This document shows positions 16,054 to 24,962 of a DNA stretch of 40,308 bases, piece after piece. Where the stretch lies: assembly GCA_903837285.1 (NCBI GenBank), contig CAILUD010000024.1:1-40308 (forward strand), written 5' to 3'. The position numbers and the translations under genes were made by a program. The notes under the pieces are model-generated. The model did not search any database and was not told the DNA's origin. It worked only from the letters and a program-made list of their open reading frames with translations. The DNA comes from an uncultured Bacteroidota bacterium (GTDB lineage Bacteria > Bacteroidota > Bacteroidia > Bacteroidales > GWA2-32-17). The stretch's first letter is position 1. Every line of letters starts with the position of its first letter.

Positions 16054-17229
16054 ATGAATACTAAACTATATTTTTCAATATTTATTTGTTTAATACTTTT
16101 TTCATGTAAGAAAGATAATAAGGAAATTATTAATCCTAAATTTCCATCTATGTTAATTGTTATTGAATCCTCTAAATACGATGCAATATCTTCTAGTATA
16201 AATACATATGTTTCCGACATTGCATCTGGAGATTCTTCTGCAAAATCAATTAGATGGACAGGGAATTCTGCAAGTCAATTAAGAGATACCATTGAATGGT
16301 ATTATAATAAATATAATATTAAAGGAGCTTTTTTAATTGGAGATCTTCCTTATGCGCAATATGAAATGGATGATTGGGGCGAACATGAGGAATTTCCTAC
16401 CGATATTTATTATTGTTCCCCAGGTACTCAATGGTACGATAGTGATTCGGATGGAATTTATGATTCACATTCAAGTTATAATGTTAGATATTTTGCAGGG
16501 AGAATTAACGGAACATCTTCAGAAATAAATGATTATTTTAGCAAAGCACATAAGTACAGAACTCAAGGTACTAGTGTATTAAAACGAGCTTTTTTATTTA
16601 TAGATAATGATTGGTCGGAAATGTATAAAAATGAACAGTTTGACATTGATTATTTGTATTCAAATATTTATTCTAGCTGGGATACTACTTTAACAACAAA
16701 AGCGGCTTACACAACAGAATTAACTACAGGTGCAGAATATGTTTTTCAATTAATTCATGCTTCATTTAATACTCTTTATTTCGTTCATCAGGGCGCATAT
16801 CAAACAATGAGTTTATCTGAATTGAACAGTAACAATCCAAAAGGTTGTTTTTATAATTTGTTTAATTGCTCTGGCTGCAAATATTCTGAAGATAATTTAG
16901 GTATGCATTATGTTATGAATACAACTAAAGGACTTGCTGTTATGGGAAGTACAAAAACAGGAGGAAATTACTACCCTCAAAGTTTTAATCAATCATTATC
17001 GCAAAATAAATCATGGGGAGAATCTTTTGTTATATGGTGGAATAGTGGTGGTAATTATCTTGATGATAAATGGAAGCTTGGCTTGGTTATTTTTGGTGAC
17101 CCAATGTTAAAAATTCCATCATCAGTTCCTGTAAAAAAGATTGCCGGCAAAAATGTACCTCCGAGTATTTCTCTAACTCAAAAATTAGAAGAGATAATTA
17201 TTAAAGAAAGGAATATTAATTTTAATTAA
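16054..17229 (+). CDS. Gingipain-like (peptidase C25 fold) lipoprotein
   Basis: 391 residues. The signal sequence ends in a lipobox (LFSC, Cys18, followed by KKDNKE). From about residue 30 the chain follows the gingipain catalytic domain: LIVIESSKYDAI, then IKGAFLIGDLPYAQY, FPTDIYYC, a DSDSDGIYD acidic loop, YFAGRI, the likely catalytic His245 in LYFVHQGAYQ, and the likely nucleophile Cys272 in NLFNCSGCKY, followed by KGLAVMGSTKTGG. Gingipains are cysteine endopeptidases with a caspase-like fold. This one is lipid-anchored and has no T9SS sorting domain, unlike secreted gingipains. The exact C-terminus may have been set by the MITE-like element, whose edge holds the stop codon. Confidence 0.72.
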   Translation: MNTKLYFSIFICLILFSCKKDNKEIINPKFPSMLIVIESSKYDAISSSINTYVSDIASGDSSAKSIRWTGNSASQLRDTIEWYYNKYNIKGAFLIGDLPYAQYEMDDWGEHEEFPTDIYYCSPGTQWYDSDSDGIYDSHSSYNVRYFAGRINGTSSEINDYFSKAHKYRTQGTSVLKRAFLFIDNDWSEMYKNEQFDIDYLYSNIYSSWDTTLTTKAAYTTELTTGAEYVFQLIHASFNTLYFVHQGAYQTMSLSELNSNNPKGCFYNLFNCSGCKYSEDNLGMHYVMNTTKGLAVMGSTKTGGNYYPQSFNQSLSQNKSWGESFVIWWNSGGNYLDDKWKLGLVIFGDPMLKIPSSVPVKKIAGKNVPPSISLTQKLEEIIIKERNINFN

Positions 17230-17458
17230 CGTGAGTTCGAAATAATTTCATTTCTTGCAAAAAGAGTCTTATGAAATGTTTTCAATGATTTTTGCCCTTA
17301 ATCCCTAAAGGGAAATCATTGAAAATCAATGCTCACTTTAGGGTTACCTTCGGTGAAATCGCTTCGCTAAGTAGGGGCAAACATTGATTTTACGCACTTC
17401 GTTTGTGAAAGAGTTCAAAATATTCTTGAAAATCTTATATCGAACTCACGTTAATTAA
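17222..17458. mobile_element. MITE-like element with 19-bp terminal inverted repeats
   Basis: Positions 17222-17240 and 17440-17458 are perfect inverted repeats of 19 bp. The outer 8 bp at each end are TTAATTAA, which also reads as a direct repeat and could be a target-site duplication around a CGTGAGTTCGA terminus. The 199 bp between hold no reading frame but several hairpins, including a 13-bp pair TTTTCAATGATTT / AAATCATTGAAAA and AAAATCAATG / CATTGATTTT. The element fills the gap between the stops of the C25-like gene and ygiQ. Confidence 0.6.
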
Positions 17459-17460
17459 TA

Positions 17461-19266
17461 TTATTTCTTCAACCCCAGTTTAGCAATTAAATCTTTCCTC
17501 CCACTCTTATATAATGCAGATGCAATAATATTCTTAAATTCTGGCTTATAATAAAAGAAGAAACTTTTTTGCAATCTTTTCTCATCCATTAATTTCGAAA
17601 CAAATACTTTATCGCCAGTATATGGGTCTTTTCCCGTGTAGTACATTACTGAAGCTAATGTCATTGGTGTTGGAGTAAAATCCTGAATCTGTTCAGGTTT
17701 GGTTGAAGTAAGTTTATTTGCTAATGCTAATTCTGCCATATCTTCAAGCGAGCAACCAGGATGGCTTGAAATATAATAAGGAATAATCTGCTGTACCATC
17801 TTATTCTCGCTATTAACTCTTTCAAAAAAATTCTTAAACTCTATATAATAATCAAAAGATGGTTTGCGCATTAATTTTAACACATGTGGTACAGAATGTT
17901 CTGGCGCTACCTTTAATCTCCCAGAAACATGGTATTTTGTTATTTCTGTTAAATATTCAAGATTTAATTTTCTAAATCTTGATTTTTTATCAAGATTTAT
18001 GTCATATCTTATACCGCTTCCAATTGCAGCTTTTTTAATTCCGGGAATTGTCCTTACTCTTCTGTATAATTGAAGCATTGCAGAAGGATCTGTGTTTAAA
18101 TTATTGCATACCGATGGAAAAATACAAGATGGTCTTAAACATTTTTTACAGATTTCAAAATCTTCTCCTGCAAGCCTATACATATTTGCAGATGGTCCGC
18201 CTAAATCGCTTAAATGTCCTTTAAATTCAGGTTCCTTAACAATATTCTCAATTTCATTAACAATTGATTTTTCAGAACGATTAGAAATAAATTTTCCTTG
18301 ATGTATTGCTAAAGAACAAAATGTACAACCCCCAAAACAACCACGGTGAATTGTTACAGAATATTTTATCATTTCGTAAGCCGAAATTGCACCTCTATTG
18401 TTATACTTTGGATGAGGGAGTCGGGTAAATGGTAAATTGAAATAATTATCTAATTCTTTTGTTGTTACTGGCTGATATGGTGGATTAACAATTACAAAAC
18501 GATGTTGATGTGGTTGAATAATTACAGATGATTGAAATTTGTTACTTTCAGTTTCAATAATTTTAAATGCTTCGCCAAATGAATCTTTATTTGAAAGACA
18601 TTTCTCATATGATGCAATAACTATATTCTCATCATTTTCTATAATGTTATCAGAAACAAAAGCTATTTGAGGAATTTTTAATAAGTCACTAAATTTTGCT
18701 CCCTCTTTAAGTTTTCTGGCAATTTCTATCATTGGTTTTTCAGCCATTCCATAAACTAAAATATCAGCCTTACTATCAATTAATATTGATGGCTTTAGAC
18801 TATTCGACCAATAATCGTAATGAGCTAACCGTCGCAATGATGCTTCAATTCCACCTATAACAATTGGCACATCAGGATAAATTGATTTTACAATGTTGGA
18901 ATAAACTGTTACTGCATAATCGGGACGAAATCCAGCTTCTCCACCTGGTGTATATGCATCATCAGAGCGTTTTCGAATATGAGCAGTATAATGATTTACC
19001 ATACTATCCATATTGCCTGATGTTATAGCAAAGAACAATTTAGGTTTGCCAAATTTTTTAAAATCACGCAAATCGTCTTTCCATTGAGGTTGTGGAATTA
19101 TTGCAACTTTTAGCCCTGATTTTTCTAAAACCCTCCCAATAACAGCAGCGCCAAATGAAGGGTGATCAATATATGCATCTCCAGAAATAAGAATTACATC
19201 TACTTCAGACCATCCCAGTTGTTCTGTTTCTTTCTTAGTTATTGGTAACCACTGGTTTTTTGTCAT
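17461..19266 (-). CDS. YgiQ family radical SAM protein
   Basis: 601 residues. The N-terminal domain (about 1-280) carries the conserved YgiQ signatures LPITKKE, DVILISGDAYIDHPSFG, RSDDAYTPGG and GGIEASLRRLAHYDYW. The radical SAM core begins with Cys310-x3-Cys314-x2-Cys317 (HRGCFGGCTFC). The C-terminal part includes QDFTPTPMTLASVMYYTG. The reaction of this widespread family is not established. ATG start, with a TAACTTTG box about 25 nt before it. Transcribed alone: a terminator separates it from the aminotransferase gene. Confidence 0.92.
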   Translation of the reverse strand: MTKNQWLPITKKETEQLGWSEVDVILISGDAYIDHPSFGAAVIGRVLEKSGLKVAIIPQPQWKDDLRDFKKFGKPKLFFAITSGNMDSMVNHYTAHIRKRSDDAYTPGGEAGFRPDYAVTVYSNIVKSIYPDVPIVIGGIEASLRRLAHYDYWSNSLKPSILIDSKADILVYGMAEKPMIEIARKLKEGAKFSDLLKIPQIAFVSDNIIENDENIVIASYEKCLSNKDSFGEAFKIIETESNKFQSSVIIQPHQHRFVIVNPPYQPVTTKELDNYFNLPFTRLPHPKYNNRGAISAYEMIKYSVTIHRGCFGGCTFCSLAIHQGKFISNRSEKSIVNEIENIVKEPEFKGHLSDLGGPSANMYRLAGEDFEICKKCLRPSCIFPSVCNNLNTDPSAMLQLYRRVRTIPGIKKAAIGSGIRYDINLDKKSRFRKLNLEYLTEITKYHVSGRLKVAPEHSVPHVLKLMRKPSFDYYIEFKNFFERVNSENKMVQQIIPYYISSHPGCSLEDMAELALANKLTSTKPEQIQDFTPTPMTLASVMYYTGKDPYTGDKVFVSKLMDEKRLQKSFFFYYKPEFKNIIASALYKSGRKDLIAKLGLKK

Positions 19267-19290
19267 AATAATATTGCGAAATAATTATCG

Positions 19291-19298
19291 CAAAGTTA
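19291..19298 (-). promoter_or_regulatory. -7 box (TAACTTTG) of ygiQ-like gene
   Basis: Exact TAnnTTTG match upstream of the YgiQ-type gene start at 19266. Confidence 0.42.
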
Positions 19299-19353
19299 AT
19301 TATAATTTATTATTTGTTTGAAATAATTCCAACAAAGGAAAAAAGCCAATATT

Positions 19354-19371
19354 CTAAGCGTCGACGCTTAG
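19354..19371. repeat. 18-bp perfect palindrome CTAAGCGTCGACGCTTAG
   Basis: Perfect dyad centred on GTCGAC, between the YgiQ promoter and the aminotransferase terminator. It could be an operator or a second hairpin. No other copy in the window. Confidence 0.5.
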
Positions 19372-19386
19372 TATATAAAATTAAAA

Positions 19387-19411
19387 AAGGTTAGTGAAAA
19401 CCACTAACCTT
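19387..19411 (-). terminator. Rho-independent terminator of the aminotransferase gene
   Basis: On the minus strand AAGGTTAGTG pairs with CACTAACCTT around a short loop and is followed by a T-run, about 47 bp past the aminotransferase stop. Confidence 0.8.
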
Positions 19412-19457
19412 AATATATTGTTAATTTAAAGCAAAGACGATTTAAGTAGAATACAAA

Positions 19458-20792
19458 TTATTTTACAGGATGATCTAAATTAAATTGTTTTAATCGTTTT
19501 TCTAATAAAGGCATTTTATCTAATCCAACCTGTGAAACACAAGCTCTTAAACCTTCAACTCTTTCGCTTCCGGTAATTACTAAAGAAATTGCACTTATTC
19601 CATAATAAAGCATCTCTTTTAATAATGCATCGCCTTCAAAGCCAGGATAAGAAATTGTAAAATAAAAACCATCTGCTATTGGTTTATCATCGTCCATATC
19701 ATAAACAATTTGAAAACCATTATCGGTAAAAAGCTTTTTCATAATATTAGCTCTTTTTCCATATTCTCTCACATTTTCGACAAAGTTTAAATTACCATCA
19801 TTAGCTGCTTTTAACATAGCTGCAAAGCCATATTGTACAGAATGAGCGGTTCCTGATGATAGTGAATAAATAGCTCTGTATAACATAGCATAACCAAATT
19901 TTTCACTTTGGAAATATGGATATAAATCAGGGTATACACTTCCAAATAATTTACTGGAAATAACCAACATTCCTATTCTTTGACCTGCATAACTGAATGC
20001 TTTTGAACCAGAAACTAACAATATGTAGAAATCGGTATATCTAGCAACAGTAGGTTGATAAGGAGGCTCGCCTGGCTTAGATAAATTAGTACGAAAATCC
20101 ATTGCAAAATAAGCAAGGTCTTCAATAACTACAACTTTATATTTTGTAGCTAAATCACCTATTATTTTTAATTCTTCTTCGGTAAAGCAAATCCATGAAG
20201 GGTTATTCGGAGTAGAATAAATAATTGATGATATATTACCTTTTGTTAAATAACTTTCAATTTTATCGCGAAGTTTATCGCCTCTGAAGTTATAGACATC
20301 GAAAGATTCATAAGGAATACCTAGTGCACGATGTTGCTGTTTTTGCACAGGAAACCCTGGGTCGATAAATAATGTTGTATTTCTTTCTTTTCTACATTTA
20401 CTAAGCAACATAAATGAAGCAAAACCACCCTGCATTGAACCAACAGTTGGAATACAACATTCAGGAGTTACTTCAATATCTGCAAAAAGTTTAAGAAATC
20501 TTGCACATTCGGTTTTTAATTCAGGAATACCATCAATCATAGGGTAAATAGAAGCAACACCGCTATTTAACGCTTTAATTTCAGCTTCAATACCAATTTG
20601 AGGAGCAGGTAATCCGGGAACACCCATTTCCATGCGGACATATTTTTCGCCTGAAAGGCGCTCAATGTCGTTCACCATTTTTACTAATTCGCGGATAGTT
20701 GCACGTCCAATATTAGTAATTCCACTAGCTTGTATTACATTGCTAACAACTTCATTATCTATAGGTGTATTCCTTGTCATGGTCTGGCTCAT
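19458..20792 (-). CDS. PLP-dependent aminotransferase, class I/II
   Basis: 444 residues, fold-type I. The Schiff-base lysine is Lys264 in LVSGSKAFSYAGQRIG. Also seen are the substrate/PLP Asn in YSTPNNPSWICF, the Asp of VVIEDLAYFAM and the glycine-rich GSMQGGFASF. Residues 1-60 form the usual N-terminal arm. The sequence belongs to a Bacteroidota subgroup usually annotated only as aminotransferase; the amino-acid substrate is not evident. It lies 93 bp downstream of aroE on the same strand, so a role with aromatic amino acids is possible but unproven. Confidence 0.88.
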   Translation of the reverse strand: MSQTMTRNTPIDNEVVSNVIQASGITNIGRATIRELVKMVNDIERLSGEKYVRMEMGVPGLPAPQIGIEAEIKALNSGVASIYPMIDGIPELKTECARFLKLFADIEVTPECCIPTVGSMQGGFASFMLLSKCRKERNTTLFIDPGFPVQKQQHRALGIPYESFDVYNFRGDKLRDKIESYLTKGNISSIIYSTPNNPSWICFTEEELKIIGDLATKYKVVVIEDLAYFAMDFRTNLSKPGEPPYQPTVARYTDFYILLVSGSKAFSYAGQRIGMLVISSKLFGSVYPDLYPYFQSEKFGYAMLYRAIYSLSSGTAHSVQYGFAAMLKAANDGNLNFVENVREYGKRANIMKKLFTDNGFQIVYDMDDDKPIADGFYFTISYPGFEGDALLKEMLYYGISAISLVITGSERVEGLRACVSQVGLDKMPLLEKRLKQFNLDHPVK

Positions 20793-20885
20793 GTTAAAAT
20801 TTATTTAAATTTTTAAGGTTACAATATTAGTAAATATAAATAAGACCTAAAATGTTATATAATCAATTTGTAAAATTATTTTGAA

Positions 20886-21617
20886 CTATATTAAACCCCA
20901 TATTTCCCAAGCTTTTTTTGCCTGAAGTTCTAACATTTTAAAACCATTTAAAACCACGGCATTTTCAGCTTTTATTTTTTTCATAAAGGTAGTTTCATCG
21001 GGATTATATGTTAAATCTATTGCAACATGATTTTTGCTTATTGCTTTATAATTGATATCAGGGAAACTATCGTTATTTGGAAACATTCCCAAAGGTGTTG
21101 CATTTACTATAATTTTATTTTTAAAAATAATTTCATCTGTTAATTGTTTGTAGGTTATAGTATCGTTATCGCATTTATTTCTTGAAATCTTTATAGCTAT
21201 AATACCTAACTGTTGCAAAGCATAGTTAACTGCATCAGAGGCACCACCAGTTCCTAAAATTATCGCATTTTTATAATTCTCTTGAAAATATTGTTTATAA
21301 GCCTCTGTAAAACCGTAAACATCGGTATTATATCCTAACTGTTCAATTTTTCCATTTATTCTTTTGATAAGAACTGTATTTACAGCTTGAATTTCTTTTG
21401 AAATATTATCCAAAATGGAAATATAAGGAATTATCGTTTTCTTGTATGGAATGGTGACACTAAATCCTCTTAGTTCGGTATTATTATTAAGATATTCAGG
21501 AAGTTTTTCAATACTTTCTAATTCAATAACTTTAAATTTATGCGAAGCACCGAACTGTTTTTCAAATACTTTTGCAGAATATGAATGACTAAGTTTTTGA
21601 CCAATTATTCCGAACAT
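20886..21617 (-). CDS. aroE: Shikimate dehydrogenase
   Basis: 243 residues. Reduces 3-dehydroshikimate to shikimate with NADPH in the chorismate pathway. Shikimate-binding KLSHSYSAKVF at the N-terminus, catalytic Lys in VTIPYKKT (about 65), Asp in GYNTDVYGF (about 98), nucleotide loop LGTGGASDAVNYAL (about 120-133), and the C-terminal GFKMLELQAKKAWEIW helix. The in-frame triplet at 21629 is TTG; the ATG at 21617 (MFGIIGQ) matches the family start and is chosen. Confidence 0.93.
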   Translation of the reverse strand: MFGIIGQKLSHSYSAKVFEKQFGASHKFKVIELESIEKLPEYLNNNTELRGFSVTIPYKKTIIPYISILDNISKEIQAVNTVLIKRINGKIEQLGYNTDVYGFTEAYKQYFQENYKNAIILGTGGASDAVNYALQQLGIIAIKISRNKCDNDTITYKQLTDEIIFKNKIIVNATPLGMFPNNDSFPDINYKAISKNHVAIDLTYNPDETTFMKKIKAENAVVLNGFKMLELQAKKAWEIWGLI

Positions 21618-21626
21618 TTTTTTTTT

Positions 21627-21634
21627 CAAAGATA
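21627..21634 (-). promoter_or_regulatory. -7 box (TATCTTTG) of aroE
   Basis: Exact TAnnTTTG match 10 nt before the ATG at 21617, which implies an almost leaderless transcript and rules out the TTG at 21629 as start. Confidence 0.42.
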
Positions 21635-21689
21635 ATTACAAAAATTTCAGTAGAGTAAAAAAATGTATCTTCACAGTTCAAATTAAATT

Positions 21690-22334
21690 ATGAATAAACA
21701 AGAACTTTTTGAAAAGGTAATTGAGTATTTCTCTAAATCAATGCCAAAGCCTGAAACAGAATTACATTATAAAAATCCGTTTCATTTATTAGTTGCAGTA
21801 ATTTTATCGGCACAGTGCACAGATAAGCGTGTGAATATTATAACACCTGCTTTATTTAAGCGTTTTCCAACCCCTGAAAGCATGGCGAAATCTTCTGAAA
21901 AAGAAATTTTTGAACTAATTAAAAGCTGTTCATATCCAAATAACAAAGCGCACAATATACTTGGAATGGCACAAATGCTTCATAATGATTTTAAAGATAT
22001 AATGCCCGATAATATAGACGAATTACAAAAATTACCAGGAGTAGGGCGCAAAACAGCTAATGTTATTGCTTCTGTAATTTTCAATAAACCAGCATTTGCA
22101 GTCGACACTCATGTATTTAGGGTTGCTGCAAGAATCGGTCTTAGTACTAATGCAAAGAATCCACTTCAGACTGAGCAACAATTAATAAATTATTTTCCGG
22201 CTGAAATAATTCCCGATGCTCATCATTGGTTAATTTTACATGGAAGATATGTTTGTAAAGCCAGAAAACCTTTATGCGAGCAATGTGGAATAAAAGATTT
22301 ATGCAATTATTATATTCTTCAATCTAAAAATTAA
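21690..22334 (+). CDS. nth: Endonuclease III
   Basis: 214 residues. Bifunctional DNA glycosylase/AP lyase that removes oxidised pyrimidines in base excision repair. Helix-hairpin-helix LPGVGRKTANVIAS with the catalytic Lys121, catalytic Asp139 in AVDTHVFRVA (one residue offset from E. coli Lys120/Asp138), and the [4Fe-4S] loop C-x6-C-x2-C-x5-C (CKARKPLCEQCGIKDLC) near the C-terminus. ATG start. Its last 11 nt overlap the end of the convergent TonB-dependent receptor gene. Confidence 0.96.
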   Translation: MNKQELFEKVIEYFSKSMPKPETELHYKNPFHLLVAVILSAQCTDKRVNIITPALFKRFPTPESMAKSSEKEIFELIKSCSYPNNKAHNILGMAQMLHNDFKDIMPDNIDELQKLPGVGRKTANVIASVIFNKPAFAVDTHVFRVAARIGLSTNAKNPLQTEQQLINYFPAEIIPDAHHWLILHGRYVCKARKPLCEQCGIKDLCNYYILQSKN

Positions 22335-24699
22335 CTTTAAAACTTAATATTGGCAATAACAATAGATCATAGGTTTCCTTTATAGTTCCAGAATAAACGT
22401 TATATTTCATTCCTATAATATTTTTTTGATTAGTAAGATTCTGAACATCCAATGATACAACCCATGAATATTTCTTTTTATTTCTTTTATAATTTATTCC
22501 TAAATCTACATTATAAACATCTGGTGTAATAAGCGTGAAGTTCTCATTTCTGTTGTAAACAACTTGTCCTGCAGCATTGGAAGCATCCAAATCAATACCC
22601 TGATATCGCATTCCACCTCTATAAATAAATCGTCCATTAATACCTAATGTTTTATTCTTTTTAGTTCCAAAAGTCCATTCTTTTCCAATTAAAGCGTTAA
22701 AAATATATTTACCATTAAAAGAAGTATTATATTCTTTTCCATCTAAAGGAATATATGTTGAATTGTATAAAGAACCAGAAATCATATAGTAATACGATTT
22801 GGTAAAATACTTCTCAAAAGTAAGATCAAGCCCATAGTTTCTACCTTTACCATAATTGATTAGCGGAAAAGTAATAAATCCATAACGCATATTAAGAACT
22901 GAAAACTGCTCATTCCCTGTTCCAAATCCAACCGGAATATTATATAAATACTGATAATACACTTCTGCTTTTAAATGAATATCTTCATTAAACGAAATAT
23001 CATAACCTAAAACAGCGTGCAAAGATTTGGACAAACCTAAATTTTTATTGGATTGAATATTTATAATATTATAACTAGAAATATCTGTAAGATATATAGA
23101 AATTGGTTCAATTCTGGAATGTAAACCAATTCCTACACTTAATGATTGTTTTTCGTTTACCTGCCATAATAAACCTGCTCTAGGCTCAATGGAATTATTA
23201 TTATTCATAAAATATCTAAGGAAATGTAATCCTGTATTCAAAGAAATTCTGTTTGACATCCTGTACTTCCATTGAATATAACTCTGAATAACAAATGTGT
23301 TTCCTGTGGTGTCGAATACTTTTCTGTTTTGTTTGGAATCAAAATCATATCCTTCTGAATACATGTTATAAAATTGATCACTTCCTATAACCCCTATACG
23401 AACGGTATTTTTAGCGTTAAACTTATGGTTGGCAAGAAACGAAGCTCTTATAGTAGTATAGCCAATATGTTCATTGTAAATATTATGACTATTAAATTGA
23501 AAATCCATTGTATCATTGGTCATATTGTTTTCAGAGCTAATAACTGCCAAAACAGATTTATAAGAAGTCTTTTTATTAGTTTCGTGAAAGCTATTTGTTA
23601 TGCCAGCAATCAAAACATTACCTTTATTATATTCTTCGTACCGATTATTTTTATCGAGAAGTAATAATGAATCCTTTACAGCACTAATACCTGAACTGCT
23701 TTGGCCCATTATTCCAAAAACTGTTGTATTACCATATTTGTTAGATGGCAAACTAATATTAAATGTCAGATCTTGAAATTTAGGAATTATATTTTCTTTT
23801 GAAACTTTTATTCCTAAACCATTGAGTAGTGAAAAAGTAGAATATCTGTAATTAAAAAGATATGACGATTCTCGTTTTTTATAAAGAGGTCCTTCTATAG
23901 ATATTTCAGTTCCAACAACACTTAGTTGTATTTGTGATTGTACAAATTCATCGCTTCCTTTTCGTAAATTAAGATCAAAAACACCAGATAACGCATTTCC
24001 ATATTCAGCAGGAAAAGCACTGGTAAAAAAATCTGAGTTTGCAATAACATTTGAACTAAGAATACAAACTCCACCACCTGATGAACCTTCGTCTTCCTGA
24101 AAATGATTAGGATTAGGAATTTCTATTCCTTCAATTCGCCATAACAAGCCACGTGGTGAATTACCTCTTACAACAATCTCATTATTCCCATTTGAAGTAG
24201 CTGCCACTCCTGCATATGCTTGCGCCATTCTGGATGGGTCTGTAATTCCACCTGCATATCGTTGAGCTTCATCTACACTAAATGTACGGGCACTTATCGT
24301 AGCCATTGGGTTTAAAGCTTTTTCTTTATTTACTTTAGCTATAATAGTAATTTCTTTCATTGTATTAACTGACTCGTTCATTTGAATATTTAAAGAAACG
24401 TCCTGTTCGGATGCAACCAAAACATTCTGCAATAAAACCTCTTCATATCCAACATAACTAACTTTTAATGTCAATCGGCCAACAGGTACTTTCTCTATTT
24501 TAAAATATCCGGACGAATCAGTAGCACTTCCCAGTAGAGGTTCAGATCCAGCAATTATAACATAAGCGCCCCACAGTGGTGTTCTTGAATCTTTATCTTC
24601 CACTTTTCCTTTTACGGTCTGAAAAGCATCTTCTTCTTCCTGTGAAAATGATATAAATGAAGAGAATGCAAATAAAAATAGAAATAGAAAAAATTTCAT
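22324..24699 (-). CDS. TonB-dependent receptor with carboxypeptidase-like regulatory domain
   Basis: 791 residues. A signal peptide (MKFFLFLFLFAFSSFISFSQ) is followed by a CarboxypepD_reg-like beta sandwich (about 27-110, VKGKVEDKDSRTPLWGAYV...DSSGYFKIEKVPVG), then a plug domain (about 125-240, with GNNEIVVRGNSPRGLLWRIEGIEIPNPNHF) and a barrel ending in aromatic FKVNF. The substrate is unknown; no SusD-like partner lies beside it, so it is not a SusCD pair. The start is set at ATG 24699, because the 11 residues before it would put charged sequence ahead of the signal peptide. Confidence 0.9.
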   Translation of the reverse strand: MKFFLFLFLFAFSSFISFSQEEEDAFQTVKGKVEDKDSRTPLWGAYVIIAGSEPLLGSATDSSGYFKIEKVPVGRLTLKVSYVGYEEVLLQNVLVASEQDVSLNIQMNESVNTMKEITIIAKVNKEKALNPMATISARTFSVDEAQRYAGGITDPSRMAQAYAGVAATSNGNNEIVVRGNSPRGLLWRIEGIEIPNPNHFQEDEGSSGGGVCILSSNVIANSDFFTSAFPAEYGNALSGVFDLNLRKGSDEFVQSQIQLSVVGTEISIEGPLYKKRESSYLFNYRYSTFSLLNGLGIKVSKENIIPKFQDLTFNISLPSNKYGNTTVFGIMGQSSSGISAVKDSLLLLDKNNRYEEYNKGNVLIAGITNSFHETNKKTSYKSVLAVISSENNMTNDTMDFQFNSHNIYNEHIGYTTIRASFLANHKFNAKNTVRIGVIGSDQFYNMYSEGYDFDSKQNRKVFDTTGNTFVIQSYIQWKYRMSNRISLNTGLHFLRYFMNNNNSIEPRAGLLWQVNEKQSLSVGIGLHSRIEPISIYLTDISSYNIINIQSNKNLGLSKSLHAVLGYDISFNEDIHLKAEVYYQYLYNIPVGFGTGNEQFSVLNMRYGFITFPLINYGKGRNYGLDLTFEKYFTKSYYYMISGSLYNSTYIPLDGKEYNTSFNGKYIFNALIGKEWTFGTKKNKTLGINGRFIYRGGMRYQGIDLDASNAAGQVVYNRNENFTLITPDVYNVDLGINYKRNKKKYSWVVSLDVQNLTNQKNIIGMKYNVYSGTIKETYDLLLLPILSFKVNF

Positions 24700-24962
24700 A
24701 TTTGTTTTTTGAAAATTATTTTTTTTAATCATATTAATAAATGTAAATAAACAAAAAATAGCTTACAAAAACATTACCATTAAATAATGATTTATTTTTC
24801 GAGAATATTATTTTAGCTATTATGCTATGCTTAAAATTTTCTTATTTAAGAATTAAAAAAAATAACTAAGTTTTTATCATTTTACAATGTTTAAAGATTT
24901 TATTTAAACTTGAAATATTTTATCCTAAAAAATATATCTTAGTGCAAGTTTTATTTTAATAA

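Noticed and set aside
19458..21617. Full aromatic amino-acid operon
   Set aside because: Only aroE is certain; the aminotransferase has no visible aromatic specificity and is 93 bp away.
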